Shown: positions 18,506-26,600 of the stretch, one piece after another
Layout of the letters: each line of letters starts with the position of its first letter
Position numbering within the stretch: the stretch's first letter is position 1
NCBI GenBank assembly: GCA_964434425.1
Contig: CAYSVH010000011.1
Location: 27,508 to 91,507, forward strand
Length of the DNA stretch: 64,000 bases
Reading direction: 5' to 3'
Origin: CALMEC01 sp964434425
GTDB taxonomy: Bacteria > Actinomycetota > Thermoleophilia > Miltoncostaeales > Miltoncostaeaceae
Translations under genes and position numbers: made by a program
The notes under the pieces: generated by a model
Database searches by the model: none
Told to the model about the DNA's origin: nothing
Seen by the model: the letters and a program-made list of their open reading frames with translations, nothing else

Positions 18506-19173
18506 GCGGCCACCCGGCCCTCGGCGAGCAGGCCGACCATGATGATGCGACCGTCGGCCGAGCCGAGCAGGTCCTCGCAGGCCATCTCGGGGTGCGGCAT
18601 GAGACCCATCACGTTGCCGGCCTCGTTGGCGATCCCGGCGATCCGGTCCTGGGATCCGTTGGGGTTCTCGTCACGGTAACGGAAAACGACGCGGCAGGCG
18701 TCGGCGTCGCCCTGCCACGCGCCGTCGTGATGCTTGATCGGGACCGACAGGGTCTCGCCCGCACGGCGCTCACCGGTCCAGGGCGTGGAGTCGTCGACGA
18801 CCTCCAGGGTGGACTGGCGACAGATGAACGTGCGGGTGTCGTTCGGCCGGAGCACTCCGGGCAGCAGGCCGGCCTCGCAGAGGATCTGGAAGCCGTTGCA
18901 GATGCCGAGCACCGGTCCCCCGGATCCGGCGAACGTGTGCACGGCGTCCATGATGGGGGCGCGGCTGGCGATGGCACCGCAGCGCAGGTGGTCGCCGTAC
19001 GAGAAGCCACCGGGGAGGACGACGGCCGAGGTGTCGGCGGGAAGCGCGTCGGCACGGTGCGAGACGAGGACGGCCTCGTGGGTCTCCGAGGCGATCTCGG
19101 TCATGACGCGGGCGGCGGCCTCGTGGTCGAGGGAGCCGGGGAACTGGATGACGGCGATGGTCGGCTTGGACAC
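18502..19173 (-). CDS. purQ: PurQ, glutaminase subunit of FGAM synthase
   Basis: A class I glutamine amidotransferase of 223 residues. The nucleophile is Cys92 in LGICNGFQ, and the His-Glu pair is His194/Glu196 in PHPEM. The N-terminus IAVIQFPGS and VLPGGFSYGDHLR are characteristic. It supplies ammonia to PurL. Its stop overlaps the purL ATG. Confidence 0.96.
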   Translation of the reverse strand: MSKPTIAVIQFPGSLDHEAAARVMTEIASETHEAVLVSHRADALPADTSAVVLPGGFSYGDHLRCGAIASRAPIMDAVHTFAGSGGPVLGICNGFQILCEAGLLPGVLRPNDTRTFICRQSTLEVVDDSTPWTGERRAGETLSVPIKHHDGAWQGDADACRVVFRYRDENPNGSQDRIAGIANEAGNVMGLMPHPEMACEDLLGSADGRIIMVGLLAEGRVAA

Positions 19174-19177
19174 GTGA

Positions 19178-19414
19178 TCAGCCCTCGACCGCGATCTCGT
19201 AGTCCTCGACCAGGCGGTTCACGAGGAGTCGCTCGCACATCTCGCGGGCCTCGGCCTCGGGGTCGTCACCGTCCAGCTGGAGCACGATGCGCTTGCCGAT
19301 GCGCACGTCGCCGACGTCGTCGAACCCCATGGTGTGGAGCGCCCGGGCGACGGTCTGGCCCTGCGGGTCCAGGATCTCGGCGCGGGGCATGACGGTGACG
19401 ACGACTCGGGTCAT
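19178..19414 (-). CDS. purS: PurS, structural subunit of FGAM synthase
   Basis: This 78-residue protein has the typical PurS sequence, with ILDPQGQTVARALHTMGF near residues 14-31 and the conserved RIGKRIVLQ. PurS bridges PurL and PurQ. The ATG at 19414 overlaps the purC stop as ATGA; the frame continues upstream inside purC, but that part is not PurS. Four bases separate its stop from purQ. Confidence 0.95.
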   Translation of the reverse strand: MTRVVVTVMPRAEILDPQGQTVARALHTMGFDDVGDVRIGKRIVLQLDGDDPEAEAREMCERLLVNRLVEDYEIAVEG

Positions 19415-20286
19415 TCGGTGCACTCCTGGATCCAGGTGTCGATGGTGCGGCCGGTGAGCCGCCGGTGGGCTTCGAGGTAGCGGTCGCGCGTTCCCGCGAC
19501 AACGCCGGACGGCAGGGCGGGCGCCGGCGGGCGGTGATCCCATCCGGATGCGTCCAGCCAGTCCCGCAGGTACTGCTTGTCGAACGAGGGCGGACTGCTC
19601 CCGACCGCGTACTCGTCGGCGGGCCAGAACCGGGACGAGTCGGGGGTGGCGACCTCGTCCCCGATGGTGAGCACACCGTTCTCGTCGCGTCCGAGTTCGA
19701 ACTTGGTGTCGGCCAGGATGATCCCTGAGGCCTCGGCCCGGGCGGCGACGTGCGCGTAGAGGGCGATCGAGATGCGTTCGGCCTCGTCCAGGGTCTCCCG
19801 CCCCACGATGCCGGCCGCCTGGTCGCGGGTGATGTTCTCGTCGTGCCCGGTGTGCGCCTTGGTGGCAGGGGTGAAGATGGGCTCGGGAAGCCGCTCGGAC
19901 TGACGGAGTCCCGCATCGAGATGGTGTCCGCACACGGTGCCTTTCGCCGTGTAGTCCCGCCAGCCGCTGCCGGACAGATAGCCGCGCACCACGCACTCGA
20001 TGGGGAGCATGTCGAGCTTCTTCACCACCATGGTCCGGCCGGCCAGGTCGTCGCCCGCCTCGGCGGGGACGTCGCGGACGTGGGTGCTGACGAGGTGGTT
20101 GGGTGCGATGTGCCCGGTCTCGGCGAACCAGTGGGCGGACACGGCGGTGAGCACCCGGCCCTTGTCGGGTATGGGTGTGGGCATCACGACGTCGTATGCG
20201 CTGATGCGGTCGCTGGTGACGATGAGCAGCTTGTCGCCGCCGAGGTCGTGGACGTCACGGACCTTGCCTTGCAGGAGGAGCTGCAC
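19411..20286 (-). CDS. purC: PurC, SAICAR synthase
   Basis: A 291-residue phosphoribosylaminoimidazole-succinocarboxamide synthase, starting with GKVRDVHDLGGDKLLIVTSD. Also visible are DMLPIECVVRGYLSGSGW and the later IILADTKFELG block. It joins aspartate to CAIR using ATP. The start is a GTG preceded at seven bases by TAGACT, a -10 hexamer, which indicates a leaderless mRNA and makes purC the first gene of the eight-gene pur operon. Confidence 0.96.
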   Translation of the reverse strand: MQLLLQGKVRDVHDLGGDKLLIVTSDRISAYDVVMPTPIPDKGRVLTAVSAHWFAETGHIAPNHLVSTHVRDVPAEAGDDLAGRTMVVKKLDMLPIECVVRGYLSGSGWRDYTAKGTVCGHHLDAGLRQSERLPEPIFTPATKAHTGHDENITRDQAAGIVGRETLDEAERISIALYAHVAARAEASGIILADTKFELGRDENGVLTIGDEVATPDSSRFWPADEYAVGSSPPSFDKQYLRDWLDASGWDHRPPAPALPSGVVAGTRDRYLEAHRRLTGRTIDTWIQECTE

Positions 20287-20299
20287 TCCCGGAAGTCTA
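20287..20299 (-). promoter_or_regulatory. -10 element of the pur operon (leaderless)
   Basis: On the minus strand TAGACT (20299-20294) is followed by seven bases and then the GTG of purC. The spacing places the transcription start at or next to the start codon. No clear -35 hexamer was seen. Confidence 0.55.
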
Positions 20300-20382
20300 G
20301 CGTTCCGGTGACACCCCAGGGCGTTGGTGACTTTGGACGCGAACTCCGCGCCGGGCCGGCGAGGGCCTTTGCCGCCACGTCG

Positions 20383-21291
20383 TCAGAGCCACCCCTCCGA
20401 CCGGGCGAGGCCCCGGATGGTCGCGGTCGCTCGTTCGGCCGCCGGATGCGATCCATCGGACGGCGTGACGACGCAGAGGTCGATGCGCGCGTCGGGATCG
20501 CTCACGAACCGATGGGTGACGCCCTCCCACGCAAGAGAGGCCATGGACGCGGGCCCCACGAAGAGCTGATCGGGATGACGGCGGAGGTGGGCGAGCAACG
20601 GCTCACGGCTCTCGGGACGCGCAAGCACGACCTGCGCCGGCGCGAACCCCCGTGCGGCGCACAGGTGCGCGACGAGCGAATGGAAGCCCGGAGCAAGGTC
20701 ATGGGGGACGACGAGGATGGTCCGGTCGCGGAGATCGTCGACGGCGATCTCCGCCCGTCCCGCCAGCTCGTGGTCGGTGCTCATGAACGCCGCGAGCCGC
20801 TCGCGGCGGATCACCTCGGAGGTCAGGCCCGGGGCGCCCGGGAACTCCCGCACCAGTGCGAGGTCGGCGTCGCCGCCGCGGACGTCGTCGACCGCCTTCA
20901 CCGACCACTCCTTCGTGGTGGTGACGTCGATCGACGGATCGTCCGCCAGGTGGTCGAGGATGCGGGGCAGGGCGTCGTAGGCGGTGCTCGCCGTGTACAC
21001 GATCCGGAGGCGTCCTCCGGCCGGCCCTCCGCCGCGTCGCCCCTCGGCCACGGCGGCGTCGAGGGCACGTAGTACGACGGAGATGTCGTCGTGGAAGCGG
21101 CGGCCCGCGTCGGTGAGGACGACGGACCGGCTGGTGCGCCGAAGCAGCTCGGTCCCCAGCGCCCGTTCCAATCCCCGGATCTGGACGCTGAGCGCCGGCT
21201 GCGAGACGTGGAGGAGCTCCGCCGCACGGGTGAAGTTCAGCTGTTCGGCGACCACGGTGAAGTAGCGCAGCTGTTTGAGCGTCACATCCAT
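20383..21291 (-). CDS. LysR-family transcriptional regulator
   Basis: This 302-residue protein has the LysR winged helix-turn-helix at the N-terminus (QLRYFTVVAEQLNFTRAAELL, with HVSQPALSVQIRGLERALG) and a periplasmic-binding-protein-like effector domain (about 90-300). It lies divergently from a methyltransferase gene across 113 bases. TAGCTT is six bases upstream of the ATG, so it is probably leaderless, and a 12-base palindrome overlaps that hexamer, which suggests autorepression. The effector is not deducible. Confidence 0.92.
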   Translation of the reverse strand: MDVTLKQLRYFTVVAEQLNFTRAAELLHVSQPALSVQIRGLERALGTELLRRTSRSVVLTDAGRRFHDDISVVLRALDAAVAEGRRGGGPAGGRLRIVYTASTAYDALPRILDHLADDPSIDVTTTKEWSVKAVDDVRGGDADLALVREFPGAPGLTSEVIRRERLAAFMSTDHELAGRAEIAVDDLRDRTILVVPHDLAPGFHSLVAHLCAARGFAPAQVVLARPESREPLLAHLRRHPDQLFVGPASMASLAWEGVTHRFVSDPDARIDLCVVTPSDGSHPAAERATATIRGLARSEGWL

Positions 21292-21313
21292 AACCAGAAG
21301 CTATCGATCGATA
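21292..21313 (-). promoter_or_regulatory. LysR promoter with overlapping palindromic operator
   Basis: TATCGATCGATA (21302-21313) is a perfect 12-base palindrome with a T...A spacing suited to LysR proteins. Its last two bases (minus strand TA) are the first two of the -10 hexamer TAGCTT, which stands six bases before the regulator's ATG. Confidence 0.5.
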
Positions 21314-21404
21314 CGCACTCCGTCTTGGACACCGGTGGCGGACCGGCATACCGTGGCCGCAACGAAACCGAAGCCCGTCACCCGGACGGCAAGGGGGCAC
21401 TGAG

Positions 21405-22259
21405 ATGTCGGATCTGCATGACGAAGAACGAGCCGCGCTGCTGGCGACGTGGAAGGGGGTCGACTACTCCGAGGTGCACCGGATCGACAGCCCGGCCAAT
21501 CGGCGGCTTCGCGCGGACATCTGGCAGGCCGGGCAGGACATCGGGCAGCAGTCGTTCGCCACCCTCTCGTACTTCGACGACATCGCCGATCGCCTCGCGA
21601 TCGACGAGACGACGCGGGTCCTCGATCTGGGGAGCGGCACCGGTGGACCGGCGATCTACATCGCCGAACGGACCGGCTGCCGGATGACCGGCCTCGAGGT
21701 GAACCGCGTCGGCATCGAGGTCGCCGAGCGACTCGTGGCCGCCGCCGACATGACCGACCGCGTGGACTTCGTCCAGGCGGACGGCATGAGCATGCCGTTC
21801 GACGACGGCACGTTCGACGTCGTCATCTGCATGAACGTGATGAACGTGTTCGCCGACAAGGTCGCCCTCTTCCGCGAGGTCCGGCGCGTCCTGCGTCCGG
21901 GAGGAACGCTCGCCTTCCTCTCGGGTACCTTCGAGTGGGGGCCGGACGATGACGCCGCGCGGGAGCGAATCGAGACCGGGTACGCCATCGCCCAGTACAC
22001 CGACAGCCTGGCCGGATACAAAGCCAAGCTGATCGAGGCCGGCTTCGCGGTCGACCAGGTGGTCGAGTACATCCGCGACTTCGGCCGTCAGATGCGCCGC
22101 TGGCGCGACGGCTGGACGACCCATCGCGACATCCTGGCCGCGGAGCAGGGGGCGGAGCAGACCGATCACCACATCGACTACTTCAACGTCTACCTGTCGC
22201 TGGTCGAGGCCGGGAAGGCATCGAACCACCTGGTGATCGCGCAGCGGCCGGAGGACTGA
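21405..22259 (+). CDS. SAM-dependent class I methyltransferase
   Basis: This 284-residue protein has motif I VLDLGSGTGGPAIYIAE (about residues 68-84), motif II and the LRPGGTLAFL post-motif typical of UbiE/COQ5-like and sarcosine/dimethylglycine-type small-molecule methyltransferases. The substrate is unknown. The ATG follows AAGGGGG at a good distance, with TACCGT upstream as a plausible -10. It is divergent from the LysR gene, which may regulate it. Confidence 0.85.
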   Translation: MSDLHDEERAALLATWKGVDYSEVHRIDSPANRRLRADIWQAGQDIGQQSFATLSYFDDIADRLAIDETTRVLDLGSGTGGPAIYIAERTGCRMTGLEVNRVGIEVAERLVAAADMTDRVDFVQADGMSMPFDDGTFDVVICMNVMNVFADKVALFREVRRVLRPGGTLAFLSGTFEWGPDDDAARERIETGYAIAQYTDSLAGYKAKLIEAGFAVDQVVEYIRDFGRQMRRWRDGWTTHRDILAAEQGAEQTDHHIDYFNVYLSLVEAGKASNHLVIAQRPED

Positions 22260-22286
22260 GGCCGAGGCGGCGCGCGGCCCCGCGAC

Positions 22287-22325
22287 GTCGCATCGCGTCA
22301 CCGGAACCCGGTGACGCGATGCGAC
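22287..22325. terminator. Strong bidirectional hairpin
   Basis: Perfect 18-base arms (22287-22304 and 22308-22325) flank a three-base loop. It lies between the convergent methyltransferase and solute-binding protein genes and can terminate both. There is no T-tract, as is common in G+C-rich actinobacteria. Confidence 0.7.
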
Positions 22326-22346
22326 GGTGTGTCTCGGTGTGAGCGC

Positions 22347-23153
22347 CTACTTCAGGATCGGAAGCCTGTCGATGTCGACGGCGAGCCACTTCTTCTCGAG
22401 CGCGTTGATCGCCCCGCTCGCGGTCATGCGCCGGAGCGCCGCGTTGACCGACGGGAGGATCCCGCTGCCCTTCGGCACCGAGATGCCGTAGGTCCCGTTG
22501 GTGCGGATGCGTCCGGCGAACGCTCCGTACCGGTTGGGGACGCGCTTGCGCAGCGTGGCCAGCGAGGGGGCGTCGTACACGACGGCCTGGCACCGACCGG
22601 TCTGCAGGGACTGCATCATGGTGTCGATGTTCGCGTAGGCGGTGGCCGCAGCCCGCGGCTTCACACGGGTCCGCACGATCGCCGCCCCGGTTGACGATGC
22701 GGCGACGCAGAGGCGAAGTCCGCGGAGCGCGGCGATGTTCTTCGGCACCGTCGTCACCTGGCGCGAGAGCAGCACCCCCTCGTCGGCGACCATGTACGGG
22801 ATGCTGAAGTCGGTGGTCTTCCGGCGGGTCGCCACGATCGAGATCTGTCCGATCGCCACGTCCCACGGCTTGGCGCCGGCCGAGTACAGGTTCGGGAACG
22901 GCGACTGCACGAAGCGCGGGCTGGCGAGCTCGAGCTGGGCCGCGAGCTGCTTGGCGAGGTCGATCTCGAATCCCCGCGCGTAGACGACCTCGTCGCCGCG
23001 GACCGCGCCGGTCTGGAAGCCCTCACTGGGCATCGCGACGCCGACGGTGAGGCGGCCGGTGTCGATGGTCGCGGGCGGCGCGGCACTTGCGACCGCGACC
23101 GGGGTAAGGACCGCCACAGCGAGGGCGGTGAGTGGGACGCGTCTCATCATCAT
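22347..23153 (-). CDS. Extracellular solute-binding protein, family 3
   Basis: This 268-residue protein starts with a signal peptide (MMMRRVPLTALAVAVL, cleaved near ASA-APP) and then has the SBP_bac_3 fold: GRLTVGVAMPSEGFQ, a GFEIDLAKQLAAQL block and PYMVADEGVLLSR. Such proteins bind amino acids for ABC importers, but no importer subunits are adjacent. No lipobox cysteine is seen, so it may be secreted or associated with the wall. Its start overlaps the L,D-transpeptidase stop as TGATG, which suggests a joint role at the cell surface. Confidence 0.82.
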   Translation of the reverse strand: MMMRRVPLTALAVAVLTPVAVASAAPPATIDTGRLTVGVAMPSEGFQTGAVRGDEVVYARGFEIDLAKQLAAQLELASPRFVQSPFPNLYSAGAKPWDVAIGQISIVATRRKTTDFSIPYMVADEGVLLSRQVTTVPKNIAALRGLRLCVAASSTGAAIVRTRVKPRAAATAYANIDTMMQSLQTGRCQAVVYDAPSLATLRKRVPNRYGAFAGRIRTNGTYGISVPKGSGILPSVNAALRRMTASGAINALEKKWLAVDIDRLPILK

Positions 23154-24256
23154 CACCTCGCCAGAACCTTGACCTGGGTACCAACCGACGCGAAGTTGTA
23201 GAGCCACTGCGCGTTGCCCGCCGTGATGCGCACGCATCCGTGGGATGCCGGCTGCGTCGGCACCGGCGAGTATTCATGGAAGGCGATCCCGCCGTCGAAC
23301 GCGAGGGCGTATGGCAGCCAGGTGCGGAACGGCACCGACCACCAGTTGCGCGTCTTCAGGTAGACCGAGAACGTCCCCACACGTGTGGGCGTCGCCGCCG
23401 CGCCGGTCGAGACGTGGAGGATGCGCACCACGCGGTTGTCCTGGATCGCGAGGGTCACCTGGCGGTCGAGGAGCACCTCGATGCGCCGACCGGATCCCCC
23501 CTTCGTGCGGGGTGTCGGCCGGGTGGCATTGGCGAGCCGCGCTCGTGTGGCGGGTCCGACGACGCCGTCCCGTGCGAGCCGCTCCCACTTCTGGAAGGCG
23601 ATCACCGCACTCTGGGTCTTCGGGCCGTTGCGGCCGTCCACGTCGGCGGCGGCGAGGTAGCCCAGGTTCGCGAGGCGCTGCTGGATCTCTCTGGTCGACG
23701 CCGTGGCACCACTCGTCGGCCCGGACGGGTACGTGGGCTTCGCGGTTGCCGGCGTCGTGAGAGTTGCCGAGGTGATCGGCTGGTCGGTGCGGATCCCCGG
23801 GAAGAGCCCGAGCGGCACGCCGCCCTGGATGAGCAGCTGCATGCGCCGGACCGCAGTCGGAGAACCGGGTACGCCGACGGTGCCGTTGACCGTCGACATG
23901 AGCTGGGCGAGGCGGGCGTTCTGGCTGTCGGCGCTCTGGTTGCCGAGGACGAACCGGAGACCGAGGTCGACGGTGACGAGGTCCCCGTCGACGGTGACGG
24001 AGCGAACGGGTGTCCCGGCCGGGATGTGAGTGCGTACACCCTTCTTGCGCTCGGCCGCGGTGGGGCCGGCGAGGAGCTGCCGGACGGCATCCTCCGTCGT
24101 GGCGCCAGGACGCGACACCTTTCCGAGCTGCTCACCACTGACGAACCAGACGGGGACGTCCGCGGTGGCGACGGCCGGTGCCCCGAGGAGCATCACGGAC
24201 AGAGCGAGGATCACGAGGACCGGGGCTCGCCCTCGATGGGCGGTGGGACGTTTCAC
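23153..24256 (-). CDS. L,D-transpeptidase with GerMN and peptidoglycan-binding domains
   Basis: From GTG 24256 the product is 367 residues: a signal peptide (about 1-32), a GerMN domain (34-155, with GATTEDAVRQLLAGP), a PG_binding_1 domain (187-242, with IQQRLANLGYL and GVVGPATRARL) and a YkuD catalytic domain (258-367). The active site is complete: His327 in AFHEY and SHGCVR at 338-343 with nucleophile Cys341. It would cross-link peptidoglycan stems or attach molecules to the wall. GerMN joined to YkuD is an uncommon architecture. The GTG is chosen because KRP and a hydrophobic signal helix follow directly. Confidence 0.88.
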   Translation of the reverse strand: MKRPTAHRGRAPVLVILALSVMLLGAPAVATADVPVWFVSGEQLGKVSRPGATTEDAVRQLLAGPTAAERKKGVRTHIPAGTPVRSVTVDGDLVTVDLGLRFVLGNQSADSQNARLAQLMSTVNGTVGVPGSPTAVRRMQLLIQGGVPLGLFPGIRTDQPITSATLTTPATAKPTYPSGPTSGATASTREIQQRLANLGYLAAADVDGRNGPKTQSAVIAFQKWERLARDGVVGPATRARLANATRPTPRTKGGSGRRIEVLLDRQVTLAIQDNRVVRILHVSTGAAATPTRVGTFSVYLKTRNWWSVPFRTWLPYALAFDGGIAFHEYSPVPTQPASHGCVRITAGNAQWLYNFASVGTQVKVLAR

Positions 24257-24558
24257 AGGCGATGCCTTTCGATCTGTCGGGAACGTGGATGGATCGCTCC
24301 GCCAGGTGACGCTACAGGCCGATGTACAAAAAAAGCAAACATCGAAACGGTGCCGTGCAGGAGTCCTCTGCCGGCACGTACGACGCATCCGAATGCCGCG
24401 CCGCCGACACGGACGCAGGCCCGCGATGCGAAGTCGGTGGATCGCTCTGAGGCGGCAATTCCCCACCCCATCGCGTCTACCGCCAGGACGGATCACCGGC
24501 ATCGCTGTCGACCTTGGGCGTGTCCCCTCCGACCGGCGGAGATCCCCGGCACCGCGCG
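24257..24558 (-). promoter_or_regulatory. Upstream region of the L,D-transpeptidase, with an A+T-rich patch
   Basis: Near 24,320-24,344 a run of seven A residues is framed by CGATGT and ACATCG, unusual in this G+C-rich DNA. On the minus strand TAGCGT follows downstream of it and could be a -10 hexamer with a leader of about 50 bases. No known c-di-AMP riboswitch pattern was recognised. The rest of the gap up to the PfpI gene end holds nothing identifiable. Confidence 0.35.
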
Positions 24559-25086
24559 TCAGCCCACGCTGTCGACGAACAGGGCGATCAGCTCACGCTC
24601 GAAGTCGGGGATGTCGGCGACGACGCGTCCCCACACCTGGTTGCCGTCCCGGAACGCGGGCTCGTCCACCCAGGTGCCACCGGCGTTGACGAGATCGTCC
24701 TTGATGCCCAACGATCCGGTGACGCGCCGTCCCGAGACGATGTCCGCCGAGATCGCGACGGATCCGCCGTGGCAGATGATCCCGATCGGCTTGCCCTGGG
24801 CGTTGATCGTGCGCACCAGGTCCACGATGGCCGGATAGCGGCGCATCTTGTCGGGTGCCCAGCCGCCGGGGATGACGACCCCGTCGAACTGGTCGGCGCT
24901 CACGTCCTGCGCCAGCCGGTCGGCCTGGACGGCGAGGCCGTTCTTGCCCCGGTGCGGATCGAGGTCGCTTCCCACCGGCACAACGGTCGCACCCTCCTCC
25001 CGGATGCGCATGACCGTCACCCAGTACTCCAGGTCCTCCACCCCGTCGGCGACGAGGACCGCGTAGATCCGCCCCTTCAACCGCAT
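24559..25086 (-). CDS. DJ-1/PfpI family protein
   Basis: This 175-residue protein has the DJ-1/PfpI fold with VIPGGWAPDKMR (71-82) and the nucleophile elbow IICHGG (Cys105-His106). PfpI-type relatives are described as proteases or as deglycases/glyoxalases; the exact activity is debated for the family. The ATG at 25086 is preceded by GGAGGT. It is a single gene between the transpeptidase region and a divergent membrane protein gene. Confidence 0.88.
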   Translation of the reverse strand: MRLKGRIYAVLVADGVEDLEYWVTVMRIREEGATVVPVGSDLDPHRGKNGLAVQADRLAQDVSADQFDGVVIPGGWAPDKMRRYPAIVDLVRTINAQGKPIGIICHGGSVAISADIVSGRRVTGSLGIKDDLVNAGGTWVDEPAFRDGNQVWGRVVADIPDFERELIALFVDSVG

Positions 25087-25325
25087 GCTGCCTACCTCCA
25101 TCGCTCGCGCCGCCTCGAGCCGAGACGTGGCGCCCGGCCCATGCGGTTTCTCCGTACCCGCATTCTGTCGTCCCACACGCACCCGTGCGCCACCGACGGG
25201 TCTTCGGGACGCGGCGTGCCGTATGTCACCGAGACCTGTCCGTGGCCGCCGGCGTGGGCGTGCATCAGCACGTGCGTCTACCATTCTCCGGCCGCATCCG
25301 CGGTGATCGTTTCAGGAGACCGCAC

Positions 25326-25925
25326 GTGACCGGACCGTCCACCACTCCATCCCCACCGCCCAGCCGGCGCGCCGCATCCGCGCTGTCAGGCTTCCTGTTC
25401 GCGTCACGGTGGCTGCAGGCCCCGCTGTATGTGGGGTTGATCGTCGCCCAGCTCTTCTACGTGTTCACGTTCATGAAGGAGCTGTGGCACATCGGGCACA
25501 GTCTCCCCGACCTCTCCGAGGCCGAGATGATGCTGATGGTGCTCGGACTGGTCGACGTGGTGATGGTCGCGAACCTGCTGATCATGGTGATCGTCGGCGG
25601 CTACGAGACCTTCGTGTCGCGCATCAATCTGGACGACCACCCGGACCAGCCCGAGTGGCTGAGCCATGTGAACGCCAACGTGCTGAAGGTGAAGCTGGCG
25701 ATGGCGATCATCGGCATCTCGTCCGTGCACCTGCTGAAGTCGTTCGTCGGCGCCACCGACATGTTCAACAGCAGCGACCCGCAGATCGCGAGCAACGCCG
25801 GCGAGATCCTGATGTGGCAGACGATCATCCACATGGCGTTCATCTTCTCGGCGATGGGCCTCGCGTGGATCGACAAGATCGGCGACCGCCGGCACCAGGA
25901 GGCGCGATTGGAGGGCGAGCACTAG
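25326..25925 (+). CDS. YqhA/UPF0114 family membrane protein
   Basis: This 199-residue protein has four hydrophobic helices and the UPF0114 signatures ASRWLQAPLYVGL, IMVIVGGYETFVSR and the C-terminal WIDKIGD region. The family is widespread and poorly characterised, with proposed roles in stress or ion homeostasis. The start is GTG 25326, eight bases after AGGAG; TACCAT about 48 bases upstream is a candidate -10. It converges with the next small gene at a strong hairpin. Confidence 0.88.
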   Translation: MTGPSTTPSPPPSRRAASALSGFLFASRWLQAPLYVGLIVAQLFYVFTFMKELWHIGHSLPDLSEAEMMLMVLGLVDVVMVANLLIMVIVGGYETFVSRINLDDHPDQPEWLSHVNANVLKVKLAMAIIGISSVHLLKSFVGATDMFNSSDPQIASNAGEILMWQTIIHMAFIFSAMGLAWIDKIGDRRHQEARLEGEH

Positions 25926-25937
25926 CCCATCGGGACC

Positions 25938-25966
25938 GGGGTCGGGGACCGGATCTCCCCGACCCC
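25938..25966. terminator. Bidirectional terminator hairpin
   Basis: GGGGTCGGGGA (25938-25948) pairs perfectly with TCCCCGACCCC (25956-25966) around a seven-base loop, between two convergent genes whose stops lie within 13 bases on each side. Confidence 0.65.
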
Positions 25967-25976
25967 GCCGCCCCCG

Positions 25977-26258
25977 CTACTCCCGCTCCTCCCGCAGCCG
26001 GGCCGCCGTCTCGCACCGGACGGCCCCCTCCATGCTGTCGGCCCGGTGGCGGCCCATCAGGTCGCGCACCGCGCGCCGCACCTGGGCCGCCTGAAGGCCC
26101 GTCCTCCAGCAGACGGTCTCCACGTCACGGTGGCCGCGCAGCACCGCGCCGATCACCAGCTCCTCGCGACGGTCGCGCACCGCCGCCCGCAGCCGGTGGA
26201 TGTACTCCCGGCGTGCCGCCTCGTCCGAGGCCCCGTTGCCGCTCGTGTGTGCTCCCAT
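25977..26258 (-). CDS. Small unknown protein with possible helix-turn-helix
   Basis: This 93-residue soluble, charged protein is not recognised. The middle part VETVCWRTGLQAAQVRRAV resembles a helix-turn-helix, and the N-terminus is helical and rich in Arg and Glu, so a DNA-binding role is possible. The ATG at 26258 follows AGGAG at seven bases; the ATG further upstream (26285) has none. A small hairpin, CAGTCCC/GGGACTG at 26286-26302, lies just upstream and could be an operator or part of the leader. Confidence 0.6.
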   Translation of the reverse strand: MGAHTSGNGASDEAARREYIHRLRAAVRDRREELVIGAVLRGHRDVETVCWRTGLQAAQVRRAVRDLMGRHRADSMEGAVRCETAARLREERE

Positions 26259-26600
26259 GGCATCTCCTGTCGTCGTCGGACGCACCAGTCCCGTCGGGAC
26301 TGTGTGACCGGTGACAGCGAGTGCCTATGCGTGAGCGGTGGTAAAGCCTTCCTGAGTCCTCGTCATTTCGACATGATCCGGCACCTTGGCGCCGGACACG
26401 AGACGGGTCCGCTCGTCAGGGGAACGGCATGGTGCCACAGCGATCGACGGACGTCAAGGCAGCCGATCCGGTGGCCGGGGATGCGCGGCGCCCGGGACCG
26501 AGGCACCCGAAGATGCGCAGAGAGGACGTCACACACCCGCGGACCCCACAGAGCGTCGGACCGCAGCGCCGACGCGTGATCCTCGAGACTCCGCCCGGAG
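26259..26600. other. Intergenic region with a small hairpin
   Basis: This 342-base gap separates the small unknown gene from the end of purB. Apart from the CAGTCCC/GGGACTG hairpin (26286-26302) there is no recognisable gene, RNA or repeat. It should hold the promoter of the small gene. Confidence 0.45.

Noticed and set aside
24257..24500. c-di-AMP (ydaO-type) riboswitch upstream of the L,D-transpeptidase
   Set aside because: Location fits the known actinobacterial pattern, but none of the conserved helices or motifs could be matched.
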